Source: Paenibacillus_I sp035510375
GTDB taxonomy: Bacteria; Bacillota; Bacilli; Paenibacillales; Paenibacillaceae
Strand: one strand, 5' to 3'
NCBI RefSeq assembly: GCF_035510375.1
Contig: NZ_DATKHG010000055.1
DNA length: 64,000 nt
Shown here: in pieces, positions 15,480 to 24,894 of the stretch
Position numbering within the stretch: position 1 is the first letter of the stretch
How the letters are laid out: every line of letters starts with the position of its first letter
Notes under the pieces: generated by a model
Told to the model about the DNA's origin: nothing
What the model saw: the letters and a program-made list of their open reading frames with translations, nothing else
Database searches by the model: none
Made by a program: the position numbers and the translations under genes

Positions 15480-16949
15480 CTACGAAATCGCTTCTTCCTC
15501 GAAAATGACTTTGACGAACTCGATGCTGCGGTCCTCGGGTCCTTTTACCGGAAGGCCGACATCCACATGATCGACGATATAATCGATGTTTTCCTGCGAG
15601 ATGACCTCGCCCGGCAGCAAGATCGGAATGCCCGGCGGGTAAACATAGATGAATTCCGCAATGATCCGCCCGGCGGATTCCTTGAAGGGCACGATTTCCG
15701 TTTCCCCGTAGAACGCTTCGCGCGGCGTCAGAGACAAGTGCGGGATTTCCGGGATTTTGACGACGAGCTCCTGCACTTCGCTCTTCTCGTGGTAGTCCTC
15801 GGACATGCGGCGCAGCGCGGCAAGCAAGGTGTCGATCGTTTCCCGGGTGTCTCCCGGCGTCACGAGGCACAAAATATTGTACATATCGCTGAGCTCGACT
15901 TCCAGATTGTAATGCTCGCGCAGCCAATTCTCGGTCTCGTATCCGGTAATGCCGAGGTGACGGACGTGAATCGTCAGCTTGGTCGGATCGTAATCGTACG
16001 TCGCCTCGCCGCCCAGTATTTCGTCGCCGACGCAGTACAGCCCGGGAATCTTGTTGATTTCCTCTCTGGCGTACCGGGCAAGCCCGAGTGCATGCTCCGC
16101 GAGCTCGCGGCCGTGAAGCGCCAGGTTGCGGCGGGACGTGTCGAGCGAACCCAGCAAAATATAGGAGGTCGATGTCGTGGTCAGCATGCTGATGATCGTC
16201 TGCACGCGGTGCGGATTGATGCGGCCCGCGCGCACGTTCAGCACCGAGCTTTGCGTCATGGAGCCGCCGAGCTTGTGCACGCTGGTGGCGGCCATATCGG
16301 CGCCGGCCTGCATCGCGGAAATCGGCAGCTTCTCATGGAAATGAATGAGCACGCCGTGCGCTTCGTCGACAAGCACCGGAATATCGTATTCGTGTACGAG
16401 ATCGACGATTTCCTTCAGGTTTGCGCAGATGCCGAAATAGGTCGGATTGATGACGACGACCGCTTTCGCGTCCGGGTGCCTGTCCAAGGCGCGGCGCACC
16501 GAGCGGGTCGTAATGCCGTGATCGATGCCGAGATTCTCGTCGCGTGCGGGCGAAATGAAGACAGGCCGCGCGCCGGCGAAAATGATGGCGGACATAATCG
16601 ATTTGTGCACGTTGCGCGGCACGATGATTTTGTCGCCCGGCGCGCAGACGGTAAGGATCATCGTCATGATGGCGCCGCTCGTTCCCTGCACCGAGAAGTA
16701 CGTATAATCGGCGCCGAAGGCGTCGGCCGCCAGCTTCTGGGCCTCCTCGATGACGCCGGTAGGCTGGTGCAAGTCGTCGAGCGGAGCTATATTGATCAAG
16801 TCGATCGACAGCGCATTGTCTCCGATGAAGGAGCGGAATTCCGGGTCGCTGCCCATTCCTTTTTTGTGTCCGGGAATGTGGAACTGAACGGGATTGTTCT
16901 CCGCATGCTTGCGAAGGGCGCTGAATAGCGGTGTGGATCGGTGATCCAT
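15480..16949 (-). CDS. speA: Arginine decarboxylase-type PLP enzyme (Orn/Lys/Arg decarboxylase family)
   Basis: The start at 16949 gives MDHRSTPLFSALRKHA and a 489-residue protein, the length of Bacillus SpeA; a longer in-frame start lacks support, and AGGAAAGG precedes the chosen ATG. The large PLP domain opens with FHIPGHKKG (24-31), has VQGTSGAIM near 88-95, VDEAHG at 194-199 (Asp195 contacts the PLP nitrogen) and SVHKLGGS at 223-230, with the Schiff-base Lys226. The C-terminal domain begins near LTPREAF and contains YPPGIPILLPGE, typical of the class. SpeA makes agmatine for polyamine synthesis. The other steps (speB, speE) are not in the window; a paralogous decarboxylase of the same fold is possible. 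Confidence 0.92.
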   Translation of the reverse strand: MDHRSTPLFSALRKHAENNPVQFHIPGHKKGMGSDPEFRSFIGDNALSIDLINIAPLDDLHQPTGVIEEAQKLAADAFGADYTYFSVQGTSGAIMTMILTVCAPGDKIIVPRNVHKSIMSAIIFAGARPVFISPARDENLGIDHGITTRSVRRALDRHPDAKAVVVINPTYFGICANLKEIVDLVHEYDIPVLVDEAHGVLIHFHEKLPISAMQAGADMAATSVHKLGGSMTQSSVLNVRAGRINPHRVQTIISMLTTTSTSYILLGSLDTSRRNLALHGRELAEHALGLARYAREEINKIPGLYCVGDEILGGEATYDYDPTKLTIHVRHLGITGYETENWLREHYNLEVELSDMYNILCLVTPGDTRETIDTLLAALRRMSEDYHEKSEVQELVVKIPEIPHLSLTPREAFYGETEIVPFKESAGRIIAEFIYVYPPGIPILLPGEVISQENIDYIVDHVDVGLPVKGPEDRSIEFVKVIFEEEAIS

Positions 16950-17118
16950 CGCGGCATCCCAGCCTTTCCTGTGAAGTAAGCCAAACAAAGTAGAGTATAG
17001 CAAAAACAGGGGTGAATGCAAGCCGATAAGATGAAAAACGGCACGAGCTGTTCTTCATTTGTTCATTTCTCAACGCCCGGCAGTTATGGTACGATATTCG
17101 GGTGGAGGGAAGTCATAC

Positions 17119-18306
17119 ATGTTGAACAAACAACTCGCCGTGGTCATGGTCATGCTGATGACCGTGTTCATCGGCTTCGGCATCATCATACCGGTCATGC
17201 CGGAGCTGGTGAAAAGCGTCGATCCCGGAAAAGCGGAAATCCATAACGCGTTCATGCTTTCGATTTACTCGGCCGTTTCCTTTTTATTATCCCCGATCTG
17301 GGGCGGCTTGTCGGACCGGATCGGACGGCGGCCGATCATTCTGACCGGCGTGCTCGGCTTCGCGGCCAGCTTCCTGCTGTTCGGCCTCGCGTCCGACAAT
17401 CTGGGGCTGATGTACGCTTCCCGGGTGCTCGGCGGATTGTTCTCCGGTGCGGTGACCTCGGTCATCGTCGCCTATGTGGCGGACGTCACGCCGCCGGAGC
17501 AGCGGACGAAAGGGATGGGCCTTGTCGGCATGTCGATCGGCCTCGGATTCACGTTCGGTCCGGCATTCGGCGGCTTCCTGAGCCGGATTTCACTTGAGAC
17601 GCCGTTCTTCGCGGCCGCCGCGCTGGCCGCCGCCATCTTCGTTCTGGCGCTCGTCTTGCTGAAGGAATCGCTCCCCGAGGAGAAGCGGCGCACACGCAAG
17701 GAGAAGTCGCCTTCGCGCTGGACGGCCTTCACCGGCCCGCTCAAGTATTTGTACGTGCTGGCGTTTTTCGTCTCGTTCTCGCTCGCCGGATTGGAGTCTA
17801 CCCTGCAGTTTTTCGGCATGGTCCGTTTCGCCGTAACCCCGTACGAATTCGGCATCATGTTCTTTGTGAGCGGACTGGTCGGCGCCCTGGTGCAGGGCGG
17901 CGTCGTTCGCCGGCGCGTCAAGAAAGGGCAGGAGCCGGCATACATAGCGGCGGGCCTCGTTATATCGGCGGTCGGCTTTTTCCTGCTCGTCACCGCGAAC
18001 GCGTTGTGGACGGCGACGTTATTCCTGGCGATTTTCGGCGTCGGCAACGCGCTGATCCGTCCGTGCGTCACATCGCTCATCACGCAGAAGACGAAGGTGG
18101 GACAAGGAGTGGCCTCGGGGCTGAGCTCTTCCATGGACAGCCTCGGGCGGATTATCGGTCCGCTGGCCGCCGCTTACCTGTTCCGGATTGAGCTGACGCT
18201 GCCGCTCATCGTCGGCGGCGCACTGTCGCTCCTGGCGCTGGTGCTGCTCTCGGGGTTCCGGATGGCGGACAGAGGGGCGGCGGATGCTGAACCGCGCCAG
18301 GCTTAA
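17119..18306 (+). CDS. MFS drug/metabolite efflux transporter (DHA1 type)
   Basis: The start at 17119 lies 8 bases behind GGTGGAGGGA; a longer frame from 17059 has no ribosome binding site. The 395-residue product has 12 hydrophobic segments. Motif A of the major facilitator family, GGLSDRIGRRPIIL, is at 62-75 and SRVLGGLFSGAVTSV matches motif C surroundings of DHA1 proton antiporters (TetA/NorA/YfmO-like). A basic loop (KRRTRKEKSPSR) divides the two halves. The substrate cannot be read from the sequence. No regulator gene lies beside it. Confidence 0.9.
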   Translation: MLNKQLAVVMVMLMTVFIGFGIIIPVMPELVKSVDPGKAEIHNAFMLSIYSAVSFLLSPIWGGLSDRIGRRPIILTGVLGFAASFLLFGLASDNLGLMYASRVLGGLFSGAVTSVIVAYVADVTPPEQRTKGMGLVGMSIGLGFTFGPAFGGFLSRISLETPFFAAAALAAAIFVLALVLLKESLPEEKRRTRKEKSPSRWTAFTGPLKYLYVLAFFVSFSLAGLESTLQFFGMVRFAVTPYEFGIMFFVSGLVGALVQGGVVRRRVKKGQEPAYIAAGLVISAVGFFLLVTANALWTATLFLAIFGVGNALIRPCVTSLITQKTKVGQGVASGLSSSMDSLGRIIGPLAAAYLFRIELTLPLIVGGALSLLALVLLSGFRMADRGAADAEPRQA

Positions 18307-18327
18307 GCGGCTACTCTTTTATATTTG

Positions 18328-18379
18328 AAAAAGCTGCTCGCGCCGCCGTCATGCAAGACGGAAGCGGGGCAGCTTTTTT
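18328..18379. terminator. Terminator behind the MFS gene
   Basis: AAAAAGCTGC pairs with GCAGCTTTTTT with a partly paired loop; T runs fall on both sides, so it can act in both directions. Confidence 0.75.
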
Positions 18380-18695
18380 GCGTTCGTAATTCGGAGGGGG
18401 AGGCCCCGCATGATTGCACGCTCGACCGGCATCTCCATAATTTCCCCGTTCAACTGAAATTTCGCGATGATCGGCTTCAGCCGGCTTAGCACTTGCGTGA
18501 TGAGCGCGTGCAAAAACGGATCGAAGCCGTCGTAGTCCGCATCCATTGGGCAGGCGACCCGGCTCGCGCCTCCGACTGAAGACCGATCTTTTTCCCGGTC
18601 CGCGGTCGAACGCAAAACCGGACCTTGGACGTTTCCGGCCGTTCGGCAAAAAAAGGTAAGCTAAATGCATGAGCGGCGGAAAGCTGCATCGCCAA
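18349..18695 (-). pseudogene. Possible gene remnant, two frames
   Basis: On the minus strand a protein-like start (AMQLSAAHAFSLPFFAERPE) in one frame is followed, after a frame change near 18560, by FDPFLHALITQVLSRLKPII and NGEIMEMPVERAIMRGLPL in another. The second piece reads like a coherent helical domain. I do not recognise the family and the frame is broken, so a relic is the best description; chance open reading in GC-rich DNA is the alternative. Confidence 0.25.
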
Positions 18696-18758
18696 TAACG
18701 CTTGCGCCTGACGCAGCGTAAAGAATTAGGCTCATGGGGCGGCAATCCGGCGGAAAGG

Positions 18759-18798
18759 GGTGACTTCGGTCACCGGCGAACCGGTGACTCCGGTTACC
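18759..18798 (+). repeat. Tandem 24-base hairpin repeat upstream of the RND pump
   Basis: GGTGAC-TTCG-GTCACC at 18759-18774 recurs 24 bases on as GGTGAC-TCCG-GTTACC (18783-18798). Each unit is a 6-bp stem with a tetraloop, and the second stem has one G-T wobble. It lies about 80 bases ahead of the RND gene and may be an operator or RNA element of that gene. Confidence 0.6.
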
Positions 18799-18875
18799 TC
18801 CTCCAGTCCGGCATTTGCGCTAAGATTGGTGTCAGACCAAACCAACCAAGGATGGGAAAGAAGGAGATCGGAAGG

Positions 18876-20977
18876 ATGAGCGGGTTAACGAAATGGGCAT
18901 TCAAAAACAAGGCGGCGATGTCGCTTGTCGTCGTCATGGCGCTGGTGGCCGGTGTATTCAGCTACCTGATGCTGCCGATGGAATTTCTGCCGGAGGCGGA
19001 CAATCCGCAGGTGACGGTGACGGCCATCGGGCCGGGCTATGACGCCAAATCGATGGAGTCTCAAGTAACGGCTCCGATCGAGCAGGCGGTCGATCTGGTG
19101 AAAGGTAAGACCGCCATGTTCTCCGAATCGGGCAACGGATTCTCGCGAATCAATCTGTCTTTCGATTCAAGCACCGATATGAAGCTGGCGGCGCAGGAGG
19201 TCGAGAAGGCGGTGGCGGGTGTGCAGTTGCCGGCGCGCGTATCCAAGCCGTTCGTGCTTCAGCTCAACACCTCGATGATTCCGGTGTCGTGGCTGACGAT
19301 CGCGCTGGACGAAAGCCTGTCGGACCAGCAGAAAAGCGAGCTCGAAAACCAGATCGTGCGCGAGCTGCAAAAGGTGGAAGGCGTCGGCGCGGTTCAACTG
19401 TCAGGCAAATCGCAGCCGACGGTGAGCATCACGGCGGACCCGGCGAAGCTTGCGCAGCATAAAGTCTCCATTGGAACCTGAAGCATAAATGGCTGCCTTT
19501 GATGATTTCGGCTTTGCTCTTCTTCGGCTCGATCGGCGGATATTTCATGCTGCCGAAGGGCGCGATCGACTCCTCAAGCGCCGAAGCGATTATGGTCACG
19601 CTGGAATATCCGTCGGATACACCGACCGACAAGGTGCTCGCGGAGGGGGAGAAGCTCGAAGCGTTCCTTGTCGATCAGCCGGAGAAAAAGTGGGTTTACA
19701 TGTCGGCCGGCAACAGCGAGGACGGCGCCAAATGGGGACAGGTAAGCGCGCCTACTCTGGTTACCTATCAGATCGGCATGAACAAGGGCGAAGACGCGGA
19801 AGCGATGATCGAGCGCATCAAGGAGAAACGCTCCGAGTATCCGGGAGCCGAATTGAACGCGTCGGCGATGAATTTCTTCTCCGCTTCCAGCGGCAGCGAC
19901 ATCTATATCGACGTCACGGGAGAAGATCCCGCTCAACTTGCGGCGGCGGCCGAGCAAATCACCGGGAAAATCACCGGAATCGAAGGCGTGCTGAAGGTCA
20001 AGACGAATCAGGAGCAGAAAAGGCCGGTGTACACGTTCGAGGTTGACGCCCAGAAAGCGAAAGCCGAGGATGTGGCCATGCAGCTCCAGGGGATGCTGAA
20101 TCCTATGCCGATCGGCAGTCTGAACAACGGCACGGCCGCAACGGCGGTTATGCTGCAGCCGATTGTTACGCCGCAGACGGAGGCCGACCTGGAGAAGCTG
20201 ACGATTATGACGGAAGCGGGTGCCGTACCCGTATCGTCCGTAGCGAAGCTGGTCAGAACCGAAGAGCCGAGCATGTATTTCCATAAAGACGGCCAGACGT
20301 ATATCCGCATTACGGCGACGGCGGAGTCCAGCAAGCTGTCGGTGGTCGGCGCGGAAATCGACAAGGTGATGAAGGACATCAAGCTGCCGGAGGGCGTCGA
20401 CCAGCTTACGGGCGGGGCGTCGGCCCAGCAGGCGGATGATTTTGCGGAGCTTGGCGTCACGATGCTTGTCTCGATTATGGTCGTATATCTGATCATGGTG
20501 ATCACGTTCCGCACGCTGCGCGCGCCGCTTGCCATTCTGGTCTCGCTGCCGCTCGCCGCGATCGGCGCGGTGCTCGGTCTGATGATTACCGGCATATCGC
20601 CGGACTTCACCGCCGCGTTCGGCGCTCTGATGCTGATTGGCATCGTCGTCACCAACGCGATCGTGCTTGTCGACCGCATCAAGCAGAACGAGCAGCGCAT
20701 GACGATCCGGGAAGCGATCCTGGATGCGGCCGGCACGCGGATGCGTCCGATTCTGATGACCGCCATCGCGACGATCTGCGCCATGCTGCCGCTCGTGTTC
20801 GGCACCACGGAAAGCGGCAGCATCGTATCCCAAAGCCTGGCGATCGTCGTAATCGGCGGCCTGGCTGTCGCAACGCTGCTGACGCTCGTGATCGTGCCTT
20901 GCGTGTACGAGGCGTTCTATTTCCTCAAATCGCGGAAGGAGCGCCGTCAGGCCGAAGCGGCAAGCATCGCGGCTTAA
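18876..20977 (+). pseudogene. RND-family efflux pump (AcrB-like) with large internal deletion
   Basis: The first frame (18876-19481) encodes the correct N-terminus: MSGLTKWAFKNKAAMS, membrane helix 1, FLPEADNPQVTVTAIGPG and the first porter subdomains up to DPAKLAQHKVSIG. It then stops at 19479-19481. The second frame (from about 19470 to 20977) resumes with NLKHKWLPLMISALLFFGS, the start of the second half of the pump, and continues through the second porter domain, QLTGG, GIVVTNAIVLVDRIKQ and TRMRPILMTAIATICAMLPL to the end. Against a normal length of about 1040 residues, some 300 are missing: the rest of the first porter domain and helices 2-6, including the proton-relay Asp pair. The protein cannot pump. 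Confidence 0.88.
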
Positions 20978-21106
20978 AAGCACGAAGCTCCACCGAAAAA
21001 GCCCCGCTCGAAGCGGGACCGTCCGGTATGGACCGTCTCCCCATCGGCGGAGCTTTTATTTGTCGTCAGGCGGCAACCCGCAGGTCGCAGCGCGCACCCG
21101 CCAACG

Positions 21107-21294
21107 CAAGGTGCAAAACCTGCACCTTGTTTTCGCCGTTTCACCCGTTTTGTCCAAACAAAGTGCAAAACCTGCACCTTGTTGCCCCCTCATTCCGGAT
21201 TTTGGCCGAAAACCGCGAAACAAGCTGCAAGCAATGCACCTTGATGTCCCATTGCCCCCGACCGCATGAAACAAGGTGTACAGAATGCACCTTA
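21107..21294. repeat. Four dispersed palindromic repeat units (23 bp each)
   Basis: Units at 21107-21129, 21159-21181, 21221-21243 and 21272-21294 share the form CAAGGTGCA-n5-TGCACCTTG with some drift (the third and fourth units are imperfect). Starts are 52, 62 and 51 bases apart and the spacers differ. Each can fold into an 8-9 bp hairpin. This looks like a REP/BIME-type intergenic cluster. Confidence 0.8.
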
Positions 21295-21431
21295 CTCAAA
21301 TATTAAGCCCCAGGCTATGCCTGGGAGAACTGAACAGGAAGAGCCGTGAGGCATGATGGAGAAAGTCCTCCTTTGCTATACTGAGAGTTGGTTTCGCCAG
21401 CCAAATTCTCAAGCAAAGGAGGACGGTACCC

Positions 21432-21853
21432 ATGGGTGCGAACAGTCTGTCCCACACTCGTTGGGATTGTAGTTATCATATCATATTCATCCCGAAATTT
21501 CACCGAAAGGTCCTCTTCAAGGAAATACGAAAAGAAGTCGGGGAAATCTTGAGGAAGCTTTGCGAGTATAAGAATGTAGAATTGGTTAAGGGGAGTATCA
21601 GCGTGGATCATGTACATATGTATGTGAAAATACCGCCGAAACTGAGTGTATCCGAGTTTATGGGGTACACTTAAAAGGAAAAAGTGCGCTTATGGTATTC
21701 GATCGCTTTCCCCAGATGAAACAAAAGAGCGGTCGGCATTTGTGGGCACGGGGCTATTATGTGAGTACGGTTGGAATCAATAAGGATGTAATCCGAGAGT
21801 ATATCCAGAAGCAAGAAGAAGCGGATATCATCGAAGATAAGGCAAGTCAGTAA
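21432..21853 (+). pseudogene. tnpA: IS200-type TnpA (Y1 transposase), frameshifted
   Basis: The start SLSHTRWDCSYHIIFIPKFH and the HUH motif in SVDHVHMYVKIPP (His-x-His) identify a Y1 transposase. At EFMGY the frame ends at TAA (21673-21675). In the next frame LKGKSALMVFDRFPQMK and HLWARGYYVSTVG continue to 21853, including the tyrosine region GYYVSTVG and the final helix. Removing one AC from GGGTACACTTAAAAGG restores a continuous frame, so a 2-base duplication is the cause. Otherwise the gene is complete. Confidence 0.88.
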
Positions 21854-21854
21854 A

Positions 21855-21933
21855 CCCCTTTAGGGGTAGCCAGGGAAAATGGCTGGCGAAACTACGCCTT
21901 TAGGCGTTGCCAGTATCCTGCCCCTTATAGGGG
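21855..21933 (+). repeat. Series of four short palindromes downstream of tnpA
   Basis: CCCCTTTAGGGG (21855-21866), a GCCAG/CTGGC pair, ACGCCTTTAGGCGT (21894-21907) and CCCCTTATAGGGG (21921-21933) follow one another inside the right end of the IS200 element, indicating a strongly structured transcript or strand. Confidence 0.6.
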
Positions 21934-22043
21934 CGAAATCAAGCCACCCGTTGAACGGGTGGTACTGTGACTTAGGTAGGTAGTCAACGATCGTCGGCCC
22001 CAACTTCCAGCTGAAAAGCAACTTTTTCAACCACGCCGATTGA

Positions 22044-22718
22044 CTAGAACGCCATGCGATAGAGCGGCATGAGCGTGTCGAACGTTTCCTCCACTTTGGC
22101 GATAAACGCTTCGCCGTCGGCGGCGATCGGGTCGTTGCGGTCGATATGGATGCCGCACAGCAGCTCCGACGCCTTCACCGTCCGGAGCCGTTTGAACAAC
22201 GCTTCCAGATCGGCCTTTGTCATCGCGTCGTGGCAGGTGGCTGCCGGGTCCATGTGGTCGCCGGACCAGACAAAATGATCCGGAATCGTTCTGCGGATCT
22301 CGTTCAGCTTCTTCAGACCGCTCTGCGCCAGCACGTCCTTGTTCGCCGATTCGTAAATGACCGCGAACAGCACGAACAAATGCGTGCCGAACAGCCCGAC
22401 CTGAAAGTGCGGGTGCGCTTTGTAGCCGCGCTTGTTGTTCGCAAACGCGACCCAGGTGTCGTTCGGCGGATTGATCGTCCGGCGCGCATGCTTGGCGACG
22501 TGCGGAAACATTTCCTCGCCGCAGCGGACGGACAAGTACGGCGTCAGCCGTTCGCCGAGCATGTGCAGCTTCGGGCGGACCCGCTCGATCAGCGCGGACA
22601 TCCGGCCTTCCAGGCCGGGGACGGCGAATACGTCGAAATCCTCCGGACCGAAGCCGGGGAAAGGGGCTGCCGCGGGCTCCCGCCCGGCGCGCGCGCCCGA
22701 TTGCAGATCAATGGTCAT
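22044..22718 (-). CDS. yktB: DUF1054 (YktB/UPF0637) family protein
   Basis: The start at 22718 is supported by GGAGGA 9 bases upstream; a longer open frame upstream is not used. The 224-residue product contains GFGPEDFDVFAVPGLEGRM, KLHMLGERLTPYLS, HVAKHARRTINPPNDTWVAF and HFQVGLFGTHLFVLFAVIYE, the pattern of YktB-type proteins. They are cytosolic and their function is not established. The gene is intact. Confidence 0.88.
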   Translation of the reverse strand: MTIDLQSGARAGREPAAAPFPGFGPEDFDVFAVPGLEGRMSALIERVRPKLHMLGERLTPYLSVRCGEEMFPHVAKHARRTINPPNDTWVAFANNKRGYKAHPHFQVGLFGTHLFVLFAVIYESANKDVLAQSGLKKLNEIRRTIPDHFVWSGDHMDPAATCHDAMTKADLEALFKRLRTVKASELLCGIHIDRNDPIAADGEAFIAKVEETFDTLMPLYRMAF

Positions 22719-22753
22719 CAGGTTTATCTCCTCCGTATGTAGTTGAAACCGGG

Positions 22754-23415
22754 TTACAGCTTCAAATAAAAAATAGCGATTTGCGTCCGGTCGCGCAGCT
22801 CGAGCTTGCCGAGTATTTCCGAGATGTAATTTTTCACGGTCCCTCGCTGAGAAAAAGCGCGCCGGCAATTTCCTTGTTCGACTTGCCGGCCGCAATATGT
22901 CTTACGATTTCCCGTTCGGCGGGCGTCAAGCCGAAGGCGCTTAAATCCTTGGCGGCCGGAGCCGCGGCTCCTTGGACGGCGGATTCCGAAGGGCGGGCGC
23001 CCAGCATGCCGGCCAGCTTGCGGGCGATGTCGGGATGGACGAGCATCGCGCCTTCATGCACCGTTTTGATGCCGGAGACGATGCGGGCGGGCGGCACGTT
23101 TTTCAGCAAATAGCCGTTCGCGCCGTTGCGGATCGCCTCCGCGATATAATCGTCGTCGTCGAAGGTCGTAAGGATCAGCACGGCAGGCGGCTTATCCAGC
23201 GATTTGAGCAGGCGCGTGCCCACGACGCCGTCGCAGCCCGGCATGCGGATGTCCATCAGCACGCCGTCCACGCCGCCCTGGTCGCGGACATAGCGGAACG
23301 CCTCTTCGCCGTTCTCGCAAGTGCTCCGCACGGAAAGCTCCGGATCGAGATCGAGTATGACCTTCAGGCTTTCCCGTATGAACGGATCGTCGTCGACGAT
23401 CAGCAGGTTAATCAG
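22754..23415 (-). pseudogene. NarL/LuxR-type response regulator, frameshifted
   Basis: From 23415 the frame gives NLLIVDDDPFIRESLKVIL, VLMDIRMPGCDGV with the phospho-acceptor Asp, LTTFDDDDYI and GYLLKN: a full receiver domain. The HTH follows with LTPAEREIVRHIAAGKSNKE and IAGALFLSEG, where one base is missing; the next frame completes the protein (VKNYISEILGKLELRDRTQ). The start codon reads CTG where an ATG would be expected behind GGAGGA, overlapping the stop of the kinase fragment. Both defects point to a decayed gene. Confidence 0.82.
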
Positions 23416-23829
23416 CCGCAGCTCCTCCTTCGGCCTGCGAAGCCGTTTCGTAATAAGGGAGGGCGGATATGACGCGGAACGCGCCGTCCCGCTCCACCCG
23501 CAAGTTTCCGCCCAGCATGGCGACCCGCTCGGCCATGCCGCTCAGGCCGATGCCGCGCCGCAACTCGCCTGCCGGCAGGCTGCCGTTATTGGAGACGGAC
23601 ATTACCATTTCGTCGCGTCCGTAGCGCAGTTCGACGGAGACGGCCGTTGCGCCGCCGTGCCGCACGGCGTTCGTGATCGCCTCCTGGGCGTTCCGGTACA
23701 GCACGTATTCCTGGCTCGAAGCAGCCAAGCGACATATTCCGCATAGGAAGGGATGTCGTACAGCAGCGCGGTCGCCACGCTGGGCAGCAGCACCAGCAAA
23801 TGCCGTGTCCAGGCGAGCAGGACGTTCAT
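23408..23829 (-). pseudogene. Sensor histidine kinase with internal deletion
   Basis: The minus-strand start MNVLLAWTRHLLVLLPSVAT is a membrane-protein N-terminus that ends near 23730. The sequence then continues in another frame with EYVLYRNAQEAITNAVRHGG (N box of the ATPase domain), IGLSGMAERVAMLGGNL and the natural C-terminus. Most of the sensor and the whole histidine phosphorylation domain are missing. It belonged with the response regulator that overlaps its stop codon, and probably with the ABC transporter genes on the other side. Confidence 0.8.
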
Positions 23830-23998
23830 CGTTTCGTTCCCCCACTATCGCAAATGAACCCAAGTCCCCATCATTATAACATGACTTTCGTCATCCCGCT
23901 TCTGCCGAAACGGTGACCGGCGATAGCTGCGGACCGCGGGCGCCGACGTTACAATATAATCATCCGGCAAGGCTATCAGCGGGAGAGGGGAATGACCG

Positions 23999-24873
23999 AT
24001 GACGTTCGTCACATTCGATAATGCCGTTAAAACCTACGATTCGAAAATCATCGTGGACCACCTGTCGCTTACGATCGACGAAGGGGAGATATTCGGCCTG
24101 CTGGGCCCGAACGGAGCCGGCAAAAGCACGACGATTCACATGCTCGCCGGCCTGCTCCCCCCGAGCCGCGGCGATAAACGGTCGGCGGGCATTCCGTCAC
24201 CGCCCGGCCGCTTGAAGTAAAACGGTTAACCGGTCTCGTACCGCAGGAGCTCGCGATCTATGAGCACCTGACGGCTGCCGAGAACGTGACCTTTTTTGCG
24301 AAGCTGTACGGCCGCCGCGGCCTCCGCCTTCAAGACAGGGTGGAAGAAGCGCTCGATTTCACCGGACTGCTCCGGTATGCCAAGGAGCGGCCGTCGACGT
24401 TCTCGGGAGGCATGAAGCGGCGGCTGAACATCGCTTGCGCAATCATGCACCGCCCGAAGCTGATCATTATGGACGAGCCGACGGTAGGCATCGATCCGCA
24501 GTCGCGCAACCATATTCTGGAGTCGGTGAGGAAGCTGATGTGCTTCCTGCTGGCGGCCGTCGGCTTGGCTTCGGCGGTGGCGGGCTTGGTGTGAAACAGC
24601 GCACAGCTCAGGCAGGTGAACAACCTGATCGTCGTGCCGACCTGCATGCTGGGGGGCTGCTTCTGGCCGATCGGCTTCATGCCGGAGTTCATGAAGAAGC
24701 TTTCCAACTTCACGCCCCAGCGCTGGGCGATCAAGGCGATCGAGGACGTATCGGCAGGCGCTCAGCTCGGCGGCATCTCGCTTTATTTGGCCATTCTGCT
24801 GATGACGGCGGCTCTTCTGCTCGCTTTCGGCGCCTGTGTGCTGCAGCCGGCGCAGCGCGCATTCGGCGGCTGA
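23999..24873 (+). pseudogene. ABC transporter ATPase fused by deletion to the end of its ABC-2 permease
   Basis: The frame starts well (FDNAVKTYDSKIIVDHLSL, Walker A GPNGAGKST) but shifts near 24180. The ATPase goes on in another frame with LVPQELAIYEHLTAAENVTF, FSGGMKRRLNIACAIMHRP and IIMDEPTVGIDPQSR. Right after NHILESVRKL it joins a membrane segment (CFLLAAVGLASAVAGLV), a TGA stop, and then, in the same frame, PTCMLGGCFWPIGFMPEF and RWAIKAIEDV, the C-terminus of an ABC-2 permease. The last part of the ATPase and most of the permease are gone. The locus is the typical target of a NarL-type two-component system like the broken one next to it. Confidence 0.85.
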
Positions 24874-24894
24874 CCTCCCGGCCGGAATCATAGC

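Larger units (their letters stand above)
21300..21975 (+). mobile_element. IS200-like element (IS200/IS605 family), inactive
   Basis: The element contains only a tnpA-type transposase gene and no tnpB. Subterminal hairpins typical of the family are visible: CCCAGGC-TAT-GCCTGGG at 21309-21325 on the left and CCACCCG-TTGAA-CGGGTGG at 21944-21962 on the right. IS200/IS605 elements have no terminal inverted repeats and make no target duplication, so the exact ends are approximate. It sits directly behind the palindromic repeat cluster. Confidence 0.8.

Noticed and set aside
15477..16928. Plus-strand frame of 483 codons across speA
   Set aside because: SpeA motifs, including the PLP lysine, lie on the minus strand.
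21107..21294. CRISPR array
   Set aside because: Only four units, each palindromic with drift between copies, irregular spacing, and no cas genes nearby.
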